DNA from: Thermoproteota archaeon
GTDB lineage: Archaea > Korarchaeota > Korarchaeia > Korarchaeales > Korarchaeaceae
Length of the DNA stretch: 13,932 nucleotides
Reading direction: 5' to 3'
Assembly: GCA_015521385.1 (NCBI GenBank)
Contig: WAOH01000158.1
Span: 1-13,932 of the forward strand
Under the pieces are notes generated by a model. It was not told the DNA's origin. It saw nothing but the letters and a program-made list of their open reading frames with translations, and made no database searches. The position numbers were made by a program, and so were the translations under genes. This document shows, piece by piece, positions 1 through 7,648 of this stretch. Numbering within the stretch: the stretch's first letter is position 1; the number at the start of each line of letters is the position of its first letter.

Positions 1-2
1 CT

Positions 3-1706
3 TCAGCTCCCTCCGGCCTTAGACACCTTGGAGAGATCCTCGAGGAAGAACGTCGGATCAGGCAGGTAGTTCTTCACGTAGTCCCTCGCTACGTGCTGGG
101 CGAGGGTCTGGTAGAGGATCGCGTAGGGTCCGTGATCGAGTATGTAATCGGTCAGCTCGAGATACATCTGCTTCCTCTTGTTGTTGTCGAACTCCACGGC
201 CGCCTTCTCGGCGAGGTCAGCGGCGTAGTCATCGTACCAAGAGTTCCTCCAAGCGAGCTGCTTCACCCTGTAGTCACCGAAGGCCTTGGCGTTGTTGTCC
301 GGATCTGGGTAGTCGGAACCCCAACCCGCGAGGACGAGCTGGAGACCCTGCTTCCTGTACTTCTCGTACATCTCGGACTGGGTCATCTGCACGATCTTCA
401 CTTTGATGCCGCACTCGGCCAAGTCGGCCTGTATCTTGGTGGCTATATCTATCTGCGGATAGGTCGGTGGCGTGGTCAGCTCTATCGTGAATCCGTTGGG
501 CACTCCAGCCTTGGCCAGGAGCTCCTTGGCCTTGGCCACATCCTTCTTGTAAGGAGTCTTCGGGTTCGCACCGAGCAGACCCTTCGGGATGACCGTCTGC
601 CACTTTATGGCCGCTCCGAGCAGGATGTCGTTTATGATGCTGTCGTAGTCTATACAGTACCTGATCGCGTCCCTAACCTCCTCCTTGTCCAGCGGCTTCA
701 CGGCGACGTTCATTCCCAGGTAGACTATGTGGGTCCTCTCCACCTTTATCACGTTTATTCCAGGCGTGCCCTCAATCTGCTTGACCTGCTCCGCGGTGAG
801 GTCAGTTGCTATGTCCACATCTCCCTTCTTTATCAAGAGGAGCTGGTCCGTTGGCTCAGGAACGTGTTTTATGATCACCCTCTTCACAGCGGGCTGGCCG
901 GGCTTCCAGTAGTACGGGTTGGCCTTGAGGACTATCTCGGCCTCCCTGTCCCACTTCTCGAGGACAAACGGACCGCTGCCGGCGCTGTGATCGGTCATCC
1001 AGTCGCTTCCCATGTCCCCGTTCTTTGCGTGAGCCTCAACCACCTGCTTGTCCACGACAGAGGAGGTAGTGAACGTGAGGGTGGCCAGGAAGAAGCTCGG
1101 AGCCACGGGTTTGTCCAAGGTTATCCTGACGGTGTAATCATCCACCTTCTCTATCTGCTCCGGAGTGGAGACGAACTGAGTGAGCACCCAAGAAGCGGTC
1201 TGCTTGAGCTTGATAACCCTCTGGAGGGAATACACAACGTCGTCAGCGGTGAGAGGATTGCCGCTGGCGAACTTGATTCCCTTCCTTATGTGGAAGGTCC
1301 AAACCTTACCGTCCTCACTGACCTCCCACTTCTCAGCCACTTCGGGCTTGACATTGACCAGATCAGGAAGCTCGAAATCCACGAGCTTATCATAAAGCTG
1401 GTTAACAACGAAGCAAGAGCTGAACTCGTAGGCCCTAGCAGGATCCATAGAGACGGCATCGCTGGTATCCATCGCTATAATCAAGGTATCGGCAGGAGTC
1501 TTCATCTGAGCCTTGGGCTGGGTCGTGGTCGTCTTCGTCGTGGTAGTGGGTGGAGGAGCACCAGCGGTCTTTGTTACCGTTACGGTCTTGACGGAGGTCT
1601 GGGTCACAGTGACCGTGGTGGCCTTACCGGGGCCCGCGGCAAAATACCCTATGAGGAGCCCCACTATCAGGAGGACTATTACGATTACCCAATCTTTCCC
1701 ACTCAT
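3..1706 (-). CDS. ABC transporter solute-binding protein, family 5 (peptide/oligosaccharide type)
   Basis: Extracellular receptor of an ABC importer of the Dpp/Opp class. An N-terminal membrane anchor (about residues 6-24, no lipobox Cys) is followed by a Thr-rich linker (about residues 28-65), as is common for archaeal binding proteins held on the cell surface. The rest, about 75-560, is a complete SBP_bac_5 domain: the region from WEVSEDGKVWTF through the KGIKFASGNPLTADDV block is the family signature. The 567-residue length is normal and the stop codon is inside the window. I chose ATG 1706 because a GGTG Shine-Dalgarno lies 6 bases before it; GTG 1715 is in frame and possible. Partner permeases and ATPases are not seen and would lie to the left. 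The substrate cannot be read from the sequence: archaeal members bind peptides but also cello- or other oligosaccharides. Confidence 0.93.
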   Translation of the reverse strand: MSGKDWVIVIVLLIVGLLIGYFAAGPGKATTVTVTQTSVKTVTVTKTAGAPPPTTTTKTTTTQPKAQMKTPADTLIIAMDTSDAVSMDPARAYEFSSCFVVNQLYDKLVDFELPDLVNVKPEVAEKWEVSEDGKVWTFHIRKGIKFASGNPLTADDVVYSLQRVIKLKQTASWVLTQFVSTPEQIEKVDDYTVRITLDKPVAPSFFLATLTFTTSSVVDKQVVEAHAKNGDMGSDWMTDHSAGSGPFVLEKWDREAEIVLKANPYYWKPGQPAVKRVIIKHVPEPTDQLLLIKKGDVDIATDLTAEQVKQIEGTPGINVIKVERTHIVYLGMNVAVKPLDKEEVRDAIRYCIDYDSIINDILLGAAIKWQTVIPKGLLGANPKTPYKKDVAKAKELLAKAGVPNGFTIELTTPPTYPQIDIATKIQADLAECGIKVKIVQMTQSEMYEKYRKQGLQLVLAGWGSDYPDPDNNAKAFGDYRVKQLAWRNSWYDDYAADLAEKAAVEFDNNKRKQMYLELTDYILDHGPYAILYQTLAQHVARDYVKNYLPDPTFFLEDLSKVSKAGGS

Positions 1707-1747
1707 CCAGAACACCCAGTGTGGTTAGATAAGCCCTAAAATCTGAC

Positions 1748-1757
1748 AAATATAAAT
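1748..1757 (-). promoter_or_regulatory. TATA box of the family-5 binding protein gene
   Basis: On the minus strand this reads ATTTATATTT, a good archaeal TATA element. It is centred about 37 bases before GTG 1715 and 46 before ATG 1706. Transcription would start near 1725, giving a short leader that includes the GGTG before ATG 1706. Called from sequence and spacing only. Confidence 0.6.
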
Positions 1758-2012
1758 CTTGACCTCAGACACGGGAGCATACGCTTGGATAGATCATGTA
1801 TTTTTCCCTTTCCCAGCAAAAAGATTTTTCCGGATCTTTGTACGGTCTCTCGGGACGAGGGATCCATCTTCGCCCAGACGCACGTGAGTCCGTAGTCATA
1901 ACGACAAATCTTCTGCTAATAGAGAGCAATTTTTGTCCCATTAATCGCGCGAATGTCGCTCAGCTAGTCGCCGCGCCGTGGGTTAGGATGGAGCTGGCAA
2001 GGCGGAAACAAT
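1758..2012. other. Divergent intergenic region, no gene recognised
   Basis: This stretch separates the divergent binding-protein and nfeD genes. It is richer in A and T than the flanking genes, with A and T runs near 1818-1835 and 1927-1935. A GACAAA/TTTGTC inverted pair (near 1902-1937) has a long loop and is weak. I see no tRNA, no convincing reading frame and no box C/D motif. A small RNA or operators could be present but I cannot support one. Confidence 0.4.
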
Positions 2013-2020
2013 GGTTAAAT
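2013..2020 (+). promoter_or_regulatory. TATA box of the nfeD-stomatin operon
   Basis: GGTTAAAT is centred about 34 bases before ATG 2051, the same spacing as the other promoters in this window. The predicted transcript would begin only about 8 bases before the ATG. The AGGAG at 2044-2048 lies too close to the start to act as a normal Shine-Dalgarno. Confidence 0.55.
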
Positions 2021-2050
2021 TCCCGTACCCATCGTTTATGAGTAGGAGCC

Positions 2051-3259
2051 ATGAGAAGGTCGTCACTCATAATACTGTTGGTACTATTGCTAGCCCCTCC
2101 CCTCGTGAATGCCCTCGGCAGCGGTGGGACCCTCGTTATGAGAGTGGATGGTACCATAACAGAGGGTGTTGCGGAGTACATCGTATCGGGGCTGGAGTTC
2201 GCGGAGAGACGAGGCCTGAGCGTGCTCATAGTCCTCAACACCGACGGAGGTTTCCTCCAATCGACGGAGCGGATAGTCGGGTCCATAAGCTCGTCTCCGC
2301 TGAAGGTGGCGGTGTACATTCCGTCTGGCGGGAGGGCGTTCTCGGCAGGCGCCTTCATCGCCCTGTCCGCGGATAAGGTGTGCATGGGACCCGGGTCATC
2401 CATAGGGGCGGCCGAACCGAGACCCAAGGATGAGAAGGTCGTGAACGCACTGGCGAGCTGGATGCGTAGCCTGGCAGAGGTTTCTGGGAAGAACTCCACT
2501 GCGGCAGAGTTGTTCGTCAAGGAGAATCTGGCCCTAACTGCGGAGGAGGCCGTGAGGTACGGGATAGCCGATTGCATGGCTAAGAATTCCTTTGAGGCAT
2601 TGGAGAAGATCGGCTGGTCCAAGGACATCGAGGAATATTACCCGGACATTAGGACATCTCTTCTCCTCATCATAACCGATCCCCTGAACGCATGGGTCAT
2701 ATTCATCTTGGGGATAATCCTCCTCCTGCTGGGGCTGACGCACCCCACCTTCGTGATGGAGGCCAGCGGCACCATAATGATAGTCCTGGGGCTCTACGCC
2801 TTCGGTCTCATAGGGGCGAGTCTGGCGGCCATAATACTCATGGTGATGGGAGCCGCGACCATATTCCTCGAGTTGAAGACGGGACACGGGCTCCTAGCAC
2901 TCACCGGCGCGGTGATCTCCGCCATAGGCCTGCTGCTCGTGTACGAGTCGGGTCCCCTGATAGCGCCCACCCTCAGTGTAGAGGCGGTAATTGTGGCCTT
3001 GGTGGCCTTCTCCGGCCTCATCGGGTTCTACCTGTACAAGATAAGAGAGATCTTGGCCAAGAGGACCAGTCCTCTAAGCCCTGAGAACATAATAGGGAAG
3101 ACTGGGGTTGTCAAGGTGGCCATAAGGCCCGATAAGGAGGGAGTTGTCCTCGTGGGATCTGAGCTGTGGACGGCCTTCTCCGATGAGAGCATAGACAAGG
3201 GGGAGAGGGTGAGGATCGTGGGTATCGAGGGTTTCAAGGTCAAGGTGGTGAGAGAATGA
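2051..3259 (+). CDS. nfeD: NfeD-family membrane-bound serine protease (PH1510 type)
   Basis: A ClpP-fold serine protease fused to a membrane domain and an OB-fold. Order: signal peptide (1-22); protease domain (about 25-200); four or five membrane segments (about 214-330); C-terminal NfeD OB-fold (about 345-402), which contains GKTGVV and GSELWTA. Aligned from memory with Pyrococcus horikoshii PH1510, the catalytic dyad Ser97/Lys138 falls on Ser98 (in AFSAG) and Lys129 (in DEKVVNAL); both are conserved, as is the oxyanion-side TDGG (64-67, PGG in the homologue). The known homologue cleaves the hydrophobic C-terminal part of its partner stomatin. Here stomatin follows directly, with an ATGA overlap, so the pair is almost certainly co-transcribed and functionally linked. 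The role is likely membrane-protein quality control. Length (402) is slightly shorter than PH1510. Confidence 0.93.
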   Translation: MRRSSLIILLVLLLAPPLVNALGSGGTLVMRVDGTITEGVAEYIVSGLEFAERRGLSVLIVLNTDGGFLQSTERIVGSISSSPLKVAVYIPSGGRAFSAGAFIALSADKVCMGPGSSIGAAEPRPKDEKVVNALASWMRSLAEVSGKNSTAAELFVKENLALTAEEAVRYGIADCMAKNSFEALEKIGWSKDIEEYYPDIRTSLLLIITDPLNAWVIFILGIILLLLGLTHPTFVMEASGTIMIVLGLYAFGLIGASLAAIILMVMGAATIFLELKTGHGLLALTGAVISAIGLLLVYESGPLIAPTLSVEAVIVALVAFSGLIGFYLYKIREILAKRTSPLSPENIIGKTGVVKVAIRPDKEGVVLVGSELWTAFSDESIDKGERVRIVGIEGFKVKVVRE

Positions 3260-4134
3260 TTCAGGCGGTGGTCCTGGGCCTATCCGAATTTCTTATAGCA
3301 GTTGTCGTCTTCATCCTGATCCTGTTCATAGCATCGGCCATAAAGATAGTGCCCGAGTACAAGAGGCTCGTTATCCTGAGGCTAGGCAGGTTCCTAGGGG
3401 TGAAGGGGCCGGGAATCGTGTTCAGGATACCCATACTCGATCAGATATTATGGATAGACCTGAGGGAGAGCTACTTCGACGTGCCACACCAGACGTGCAT
3501 AACAAAGGACAACGCCCCCACGGACATCGACTTCATAGTCTACTACAAGGTGGTCGATCCAATGGCGAGCGTCCTCAACGTCTCGGACTTCAAGGGAGCG
3601 GCCATAGGCATAGCCACCACGACCTTGAGGGCCGTGATAGGGGAGATGATGCTGGACGAGGTCTTGGCCAAGAGGGACGAGATAAATAACATACTCAGGG
3701 TGAAGCTGGACGAGGTGACGGAGCGCTGGGGCGTCAAGATAACCAACGTGGAGATCAGGGAGATCCTACCGCCCAAGACCGTACAGGAGGCCATGATTAA
3801 GCAGATGGCGGCCGAGCGTAACAGGAGGGCAATGGTGACGGAGGCCGAAGGTAGGAAGGAGGCTGCGATAAAGGTGGCCGAGGGAGAGAAGCAGGCGGCC
3901 ATCCTGAAGGCCGAGGGTGAGAGGCAGGCTCAGATACTCAAGGCTGAGGGTTACGCTCTTGCCCTCAAGACCATAGACGAGGTCGCCAAGGCGCTGGATG
4001 AGAAGACGATGAAGCTCCAGTACTTGGATGGGCTCAAGGTGATAGGGTCCTCCGAGGCCACCAAGTTCCTCATACCTATGGAGCTGATGGAGCTGGTCAA
4101 GGACTGGCTCTCCAAAGAAAGGGGCGGGAGATAA
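3256..4134 (+). CDS. Stomatin/SPFH (prohibitin-homology) membrane protein
   Basis: An SPFH protein that forms oligomers on the inner face of the membrane. It has an N-terminal hydrophobic hairpin or helix (about 10-31), the SPFH domain (about 30-200, with VPEYKRLVILRLGR and the GPGIVFRIP turn), then a charged Ala/Glu/Lys coiled coil (about 180-245) in which a KAEGERQAQIL-like unit recurs. The C-terminal tail holds the FLIPMELMELV patch (271-281), which corresponds in position to the hydrophobic segment cut by the NfeD protease in Pyrococcus. The start overlaps the nfeD stop (ATGA), so translation is probably coupled. Length, 292 residues, is typical (Pyrococcus stomatin is about 270). Its own promoter is not seen. 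Homology to the bacterial HflK/QmcA family is evident, but the partner gene makes the NfeD-linked stomatin group the best assignment. Confidence 0.93.
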   Translation: MIQAVVLGLSEFLIAVVVFILILFIASAIKIVPEYKRLVILRLGRFLGVKGPGIVFRIPILDQILWIDLRESYFDVPHQTCITKDNAPTDIDFIVYYKVVDPMASVLNVSDFKGAAIGIATTTLRAVIGEMMLDEVLAKRDEINNILRVKLDEVTERWGVKITNVEIREILPPKTVQEAMIKQMAAERNRRAMVTEAEGRKEAAIKVAEGEKQAAILKAEGERQAQILKAEGYALALKTIDEVAKALDEKTMKLQYLDGLKVIGSSEATKFLIPMELMELVKDWLSKERGGR

Positions 4135-4146
4135 AGCCTCCTACAC

Positions 4147-4154
4147 TTCTTTTT
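4147..4154 (+). terminator. T-rich terminator after stomatin
   Basis: TTCTTTTT lies 13 bases after the stomatin stop codon. Archaeal polymerase ends transcription at T runs in the non-template strand without needing a hairpin. The spacer to 4262 also holds a CATCAC/GTGATG pair (4203-4208 and 4225-4230) and the palindrome CTCGATCGAG (4251-4260), neither with a clear role. Confidence 0.55.
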
Positions 4155-4263
4155 CGGAGTTCATGATCGCACGGTAGCCGAGAGGGGGTAGTCTCTCCTG
4201 TACATCACTTCCCTTCCACTCATTGTGATGCGCGGAATTCCGTTATAGCTCTCGATCGAGCGG

Positions 4264-4276
4264 TAAAATAAAAAGG
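4264..4276 (-). terminator. T-rich terminator after the AOR gene
   Basis: On the minus strand the sequence after the AOR stop reads CCTTTTTATTTTA, about 14 bases downstream of the stop codon. It matches the U-rich archaeal terminator pattern and faces the stomatin terminator in the convergent spacer. Confidence 0.55.
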
Positions 4277-4289
4277 ATGAAAGACGACC

Positions 4290-6077
4290 TCAGATGAGGC
4301 CGTACTCCTTCAGGGTCTCCTCCTTCGGGACCCCATCCTTGTCCCATCCCCTGATCTCATAGTAATAGTCCAAGAACCTCTCCTGCTCCTCCTCAGTTAT
4401 CCTCCTCTCCTCGCCCTCGTGGACGAAGGCCTCCCTGAACAGCCTCTTGGGCAGCCTGTCGTCCTTCCTCCTGACTCCGAGTCTCACGTTATACATCCTC
4501 ACCAGGTTTATTATGCGCCTTGCCGCCGTCTTTAGATCGGGCACGCTCGTCTCCCTGCCGGTTATGAGTGTGTAGTACTTGGCCATCTGCTCCCAGTCTA
4601 TGAGGGTCCTAGTGAACTTGCATATCACGAAGGAATCCTCGAGAACACCCTTCTCCTCCAGATCGGCGAGCACCTCCGTCTTCTCCCTGGTGACGGACTT
4701 CCTGTCCCCTCCGAGTCCCTTTATGTCCGCGAAGTAGCCGGTGAGCCTGAGGTGGCAGGCCCCCCTAGAGGAGACACCGTAGCTGAGGATCATGCTCTTG
4801 AGGGTCCTTGGATCGTAGCCAGCTGGCTCAAGACCCTTAACGTGTATCGCCAGGTCCTGAAGGCCCAGCTTCTCCGCCGCGGCCCTGACTCCCTCGGCCA
4901 GCACGTCCCCCACGCCCCTCCTCTCCGCGATCATCTTGGTGAGCTCGTACAGGGACTCTGGCTCGTTGTAATCGAGCTTGAAGCCGGGATCCAGCTTGCC
5001 CCTCTTGTAGGCCTCGATGGCGAACCCGAAGACGTTGCCTATCGTTATGGTGTCCATGCCCAGCCCATCGATGAGGTCGTTCAGCCACACGATCGCCTTT
5101 ATGTCGGTGACAGCGGCTAGCCCGCCTATCGAGTAGACCGTCTCATATTCCACCTCGACCTCGCTTCCCGCGTACTTCCCTTCCCTGACCTTGCTGTACC
5201 TCCCGCATGGAGTCGGGCAGCCGAAACACCCCTTGGCGTGCACGAACACCTCCCTCTCGATGGCCTCCCAGGCTATCCTGTCCCACCCCTCGACGCTGCC
5301 CTTGGACCAGTAGTAGCTCGGGAAGAAGCCCCACTCGTTGGCCAGTTCCACCAATCCGGTGGTCCCCTTCTCGAAGTACGATTTGAGCTCCTCCCTGGCC
5401 CTGGGTATGATCTCCTCCGAGGTGTACTTCCTCACACCGTCCGGGTCTGCCGCGTCCCACTTCATGGTATCGTAGTCGATTACTATCGCCTTCAGCTTCT
5501 TGGAACCCATGACGGCCCCGCCGCCGGTCCTACCGGCCTGCCTCCACTTCTCGTTACCTATCACAGCGTACTTCACCAGGTTCTCCCCGGCGGGACCTAT
5601 TGAGGCGACGGAGCTTCGCCCATATTCCTTCTTGAGGGTCTCCTCGGTCTCGTAGATGGTCTTCCCCCAGAGATGGCTGGCGTCCTTGACCTCGACGCCG
5701 TCCTCCCTGACGACGAGGTAAACGGGTTTCTCGGCCCTCCCCTTTATCACGAGAGCGGTGTAGCCCACCCACCTGAAGGCGGCTCCGAAGGTTCCTCCCA
5801 CGACGGACTCTCCTATTATCCCCGTCTGGGGGGATCTGAAGATGAATGTCCCCTTGCCCGAGTAGGGGACGGCAGTCCCGGTGAAGGGACCTATGGCGAA
5901 TATGAGGGGGTTGTCGGGGCTCAGCGGGTCGGTCCTCTCATCGGTCATGTCGTAGAGCAGCTTTGCTCCGAGACCCTTGCCACCTATAAATTTAAGAGCC
6001 AGATCATCCGGAACGGGTTCACGTCTTTGATCACCCGATGAGAGATCGACCCAATGTATCAGGCCGTAACCCTTCAA
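4290..6077 (-). CDS. Tungsten-dependent aldehyde:ferredoxin oxidoreductase family protein
   Basis: Cytoplasmic AOR-family enzyme; the family holds a tungsten bis-pterin site and one [4Fe-4S] cluster and passes electrons from aldehyde oxidation to ferredoxin. Counted from GTG 6086, the cluster ligands are Cys287, Cys290, Cys294 (CFGCPTPC) and Cys489, close to 288/291/295/494 of the Pyrococcus furiosus enzyme. The pterin-binding DxxGL(C/D) motifs are DGLGMD (340-345) and the divergent DSFVIC (484-489). His445 (GACHLR) matches the proposed catalytic His. I chose TTG 6077: it gives the usual family N-terminus MKGYG, has a GGTGGTC Shine-Dalgarno 3 bases before it, and lies about 35 bases after a TATA box. 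The GTG at 6086 would add three residues (598 in total). It follows a phosphohexomutase gene on the same strand. The AOR, FOR, GAPOR and WOR subgroups cannot be separated by eye, so the substrate is unknown. Confidence 0.93.
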   Translation of the reverse strand: MKGYGLIHWVDLSSGDQRREPVPDDLALKFIGGKGLGAKLLYDMTDERTDPLSPDNPLIFAIGPFTGTAVPYSGKGTFIFRSPQTGIIGESVVGGTFGAAFRWVGYTALVIKGRAEKPVYLVVREDGVEVKDASHLWGKTIYETEETLKKEYGRSSVASIGPAGENLVKYAVIGNEKWRQAGRTGGGAVMGSKKLKAIVIDYDTMKWDAADPDGVRKYTSEEIIPRAREELKSYFEKGTTGLVELANEWGFFPSYYWSKGSVEGWDRIAWEAIEREVFVHAKGCFGCPTPCGRYSKVREGKYAGSEVEVEYETVYSIGGLAAVTDIKAIVWLNDLIDGLGMDTITIGNVFGFAIEAYKRGKLDPGFKLDYNEPESLYELTKMIAERRGVGDVLAEGVRAAAEKLGLQDLAIHVKGLEPAGYDPRTLKSMILSYGVSSRGACHLRLTGYFADIKGLGGDRKSVTREKTEVLADLEEKGVLEDSFVICKFTRTLIDWEQMAKYYTLITGRETSVPDLKTAARRIINLVRMYNVRLGVRRKDDRLPKRLFREAFVHEGEERRITEEEQERFLDYYYEIRGWDKDGVPKEETLKEYGLI

Positions 6078-6080
6078 GCA

Positions 6081-6087
6081 GACCACC
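6081..6087 (-). promoter_or_regulatory. Ribosome binding site deciding the TTG start of the AOR gene
   Basis: GGTGGTC on the minus strand differs by one base from GGTGATC, the full complement of the archaeal 16S rRNA 3' end. It is 3 bases before TTG 6077 and overlaps the GTG codon at 6086, so it supports TTG and argues against GTG. Confidence 0.5.
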
Positions 6088-6106
6088 GAGTTAAGGGCTG
6101 CTGGAT

Positions 6107-6116
6107 CTTAATTAAG
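6107..6116 (-). promoter_or_regulatory. Possible internal TATA box for the AOR gene
   Basis: The self-complementary CTTAATTAAG overlaps the stop codon of the upstream mutase gene and is centred about 35 bases before TTG 6077. This spacing equals that of the other promoters here, so the AOR gene may be transcribed alone as well as by readthrough from the mutase gene. Confidence 0.45.
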
Positions 6117-7451
6117 GTTCTCAAGTCCTGCAGCCTTCCCTGCACTCCTGATCAGCGACAGGGCCTTTCTCTCGAGCTCGAGCGCCCTCTCCTTCGTGGG
6201 GGCGTCCACGTGATATCTGAACACCGGTTCAGTCCCGGAGGGCCTGAAGAGCATCCAGCTCCCGTCGTCTAGGAGCACCTTCACGCCGTCTATCCTGATT
6301 AGATCTCCCACCGGCTCGATCAGCGCTTCGATCTCTAATAACAACCTTTCCTTCAGGGGATCCGGGCATGGTATCGCGCCCTTCCTAGTGTGCCTTTCGG
6401 GTATCCACGAGAGCGATCTCGAGAGGGCCTCTCCGTCCAAGATCTGTAGCAGCTTGGCGGTGGCGTAGACCGGATCCCCGTACAGGATGTTCCCCGGCCA
6501 GATGTACTTCCCCGACTCCTCGAACGCGAAACCAGCCCCCTTCTCCAGTATGGCCTCGGCCATGGCGGGTGGTCCCACCTTGGTGTAGACGATCTCGATC
6601 CCATACTCCCTCAGGATCTCCACCGCGCCGGTGGTGTTGACGGGGCACGCCACCTTCCTTATTCCCCTGCTCCTGGCCTCCTCCAGGGCGAAGAGGATTC
6701 CCAGCCTGTCAGGAGGAACGATCCCTCCCCTCTCATCGACGAAGATGGCCCTGTCCCCGTCCCCATCAAGTGATAGGCCGAACATCGCACCCTCCTCCCT
6801 GACGATCCTCCCGAGCAGTTCCAGCGATCTCCGATCCGGCTCCGGGGGCCTGTTGGGGAAGTCACCCCTTACCTCGCCGTTCAGAACCCTGATTTCGAGG
6901 TCATTCAGCACGTAGAGGAAGTCCCTTACCGCGGGGGAATGGCCCGAGTCCAGAACTATCTCGCCACTCAGGGTCGGGAACTCCCTCCTCACGTCCTCCC
7001 TGTAGCTGGGAAGGGCATCCTCCGCCTCCACCTCACCCAGATCATCCAGTGCAGCCAGCTGGAACCTCTCCCCCTTGAATATATCCTCTATCTCCCTCTC
7101 CTCACCTCCGAAGATCTCTGCCGTGTCCCTCCTGAAGAGGAGGATCCCGTGTATGTCCGGGGGAGTGTGAGACCCCGTTATCATGGCAGCTCCCGCGCTC
7201 CTCCCCTTCATCCCGTGGAGCAGGGCCGGAGTCGATGTGAGACCGAAGTCGATCACGTCGCTTCCGCCTGCGAGGAGTCCGGACACGAAGATCGGGTGGA
7301 TCACCCTGTTTCCCAGCCTGGCGTCCCTTCCGACTGCTATCCTGTCACCGGACAGGAATGAGGAGAAGGCCAGGGCCAGCTTAAGCACATTCAGGGGGCT
7401 GAGCTTCTCGTTCACGTATCCCCTGAATCCCGATGTCCCGAAGACCCTCAT
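6108..7451 (-). CDS. Phosphoglucomutase/phosphomannomutase family phosphohexomutase
   Basis: Alpha-D-phosphohexomutase that moves phosphate between C1 and C6 of a hexose or hexosamine phosphate. All four signature regions are present: the active-site loop with phospho-Ser94 (TGSHTPP, 92-98), the metal loop DGDGDR (229-234), the sugar-binding loop EESGK (311-315) and the phosphate-binding loop RPSGTEP (403-409). The N-terminus FGTSGFRG is typical. At 447 residues the length is normal for archaeal members. The active-site loop is unusual: the family consensus is TASHNPP, while here Gly and Thr replace Ala and Asn. ATG 7451 is supported by a TATA box 34 bases upstream. The AOR gene follows after a short gap. 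Specificity (glucose, mannose, glucosamine or pentose phosphate) cannot be told from sequence alone; central sugar or glycan-precursor metabolism is likely. Confidence 0.92.
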   Translation of the reverse strand: MRVFGTSGFRGYVNEKLSPLNVLKLALAFSSFLSGDRIAVGRDARLGNRVIHPIFVSGLLAGGSDVIDFGLTSTPALLHGMKGRSAGAAMITGSHTPPDIHGILLFRRDTAEIFGGEEREIEDIFKGERFQLAALDDLGEVEAEDALPSYREDVRREFPTLSGEIVLDSGHSPAVRDFLYVLNDLEIRVLNGEVRGDFPNRPPEPDRRSLELLGRIVREEGAMFGLSLDGDGDRAIFVDERGGIVPPDRLGILFALEEARSRGIRKVACPVNTTGAVEILREYGIEIVYTKVGPPAMAEAILEKGAGFAFEESGKYIWPGNILYGDPVYATAKLLQILDGEALSRSLSWIPERHTRKGAIPCPDPLKERLLLEIEALIEPVGDLIRIDGVKVLLDDGSWMLFRPSGTEPVFRYHVDAPTKERALELERKALSLIRSAGKAAGLENLN

Positions 7452-7479
7452 GCCGGAGATCGAGTTCTAGTGGCGGGTC

Positions 7480-7489
7480 TAAATTAATT
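7480..7489 (-). promoter_or_regulatory. TATA box of the mutase-AOR operon
   Basis: The minus strand reads AATTAATTTA, centred 34 bases before ATG 7451. No Shine-Dalgarno is seen between it and the start, which fits a leaderless or nearly leaderless transcript. Confidence 0.6.
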
Positions 7490-7569
7490 CTGATCGGTCC
7501 GTGGTAACGCGCCCCCACGACCGAACGCGAAACGTTGGATTCACCTCGATGAGGACCCTCAGGGACGCT

Positions 7570-7599
7570 CCACGCGGGATTCCCTTCAGATCCGCGTGG
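7570..7599. repeat. Strong inverted repeat (hairpin) upstream of the CPBP gene
   Basis: CCACGCGGGAT pairs with ATCCGCGTGG: ten base pairs with a single bulged G and a 9-base loop. It is GC-rich and lies in a non-coding spacer between divergent promoters. No T run follows on either strand, so it is not a standard terminator. Confidence 0.6.
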
Positions 7600-7618
7600 T
7601 CGCGCTTGGGATGCGCGA
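7600..7618. repeat. Second hairpin directly abutting the first
   Basis: TCGCGC (7600-7605) pairs with GCGCGA (7613-7618) across a 7-base loop. It begins at the base after the preceding hairpin ends, so the two could stack. Confidence 0.5.
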
Positions 7619-7636
7619 TTGCGACGCTCCCGTGCG

Positions 7637-7648
7637 ATCGTGCACGAT
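7637..7648. promoter_or_regulatory. Perfect 12-base palindrome at the CPBP promoter, candidate operator
   Basis: ATCGTGCACGAT is fully self-complementary and its last two bases are the first two of the TATA element. It therefore covers the place where TFB would contact the BRE. Archaeal repressors often bind such sites. Inferred from position and symmetry only. Confidence 0.45.

Noticed and set aside
93..1739. 548-codon open frame on the plus strand opposite the family-5 binding-protein gene
   Set aside because: The minus strand encodes a clear, complete SBP_bac_5 protein. The antisense translation is a Leu/Val/Gly/Arg/His-rich low-quality product with no domain, as expected from the GC-rich codon use of the real gene.
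1976..2036. tRNA-like look: GGTTAAATTCC resembling a T-arm, and a GTGGGT/ACCCAT end pairing
   Set aside because: No D-arm or anticodon stem can be drawn and the TTCRA core is missing. The AT-rich part is better explained as the nfeD TATA box.
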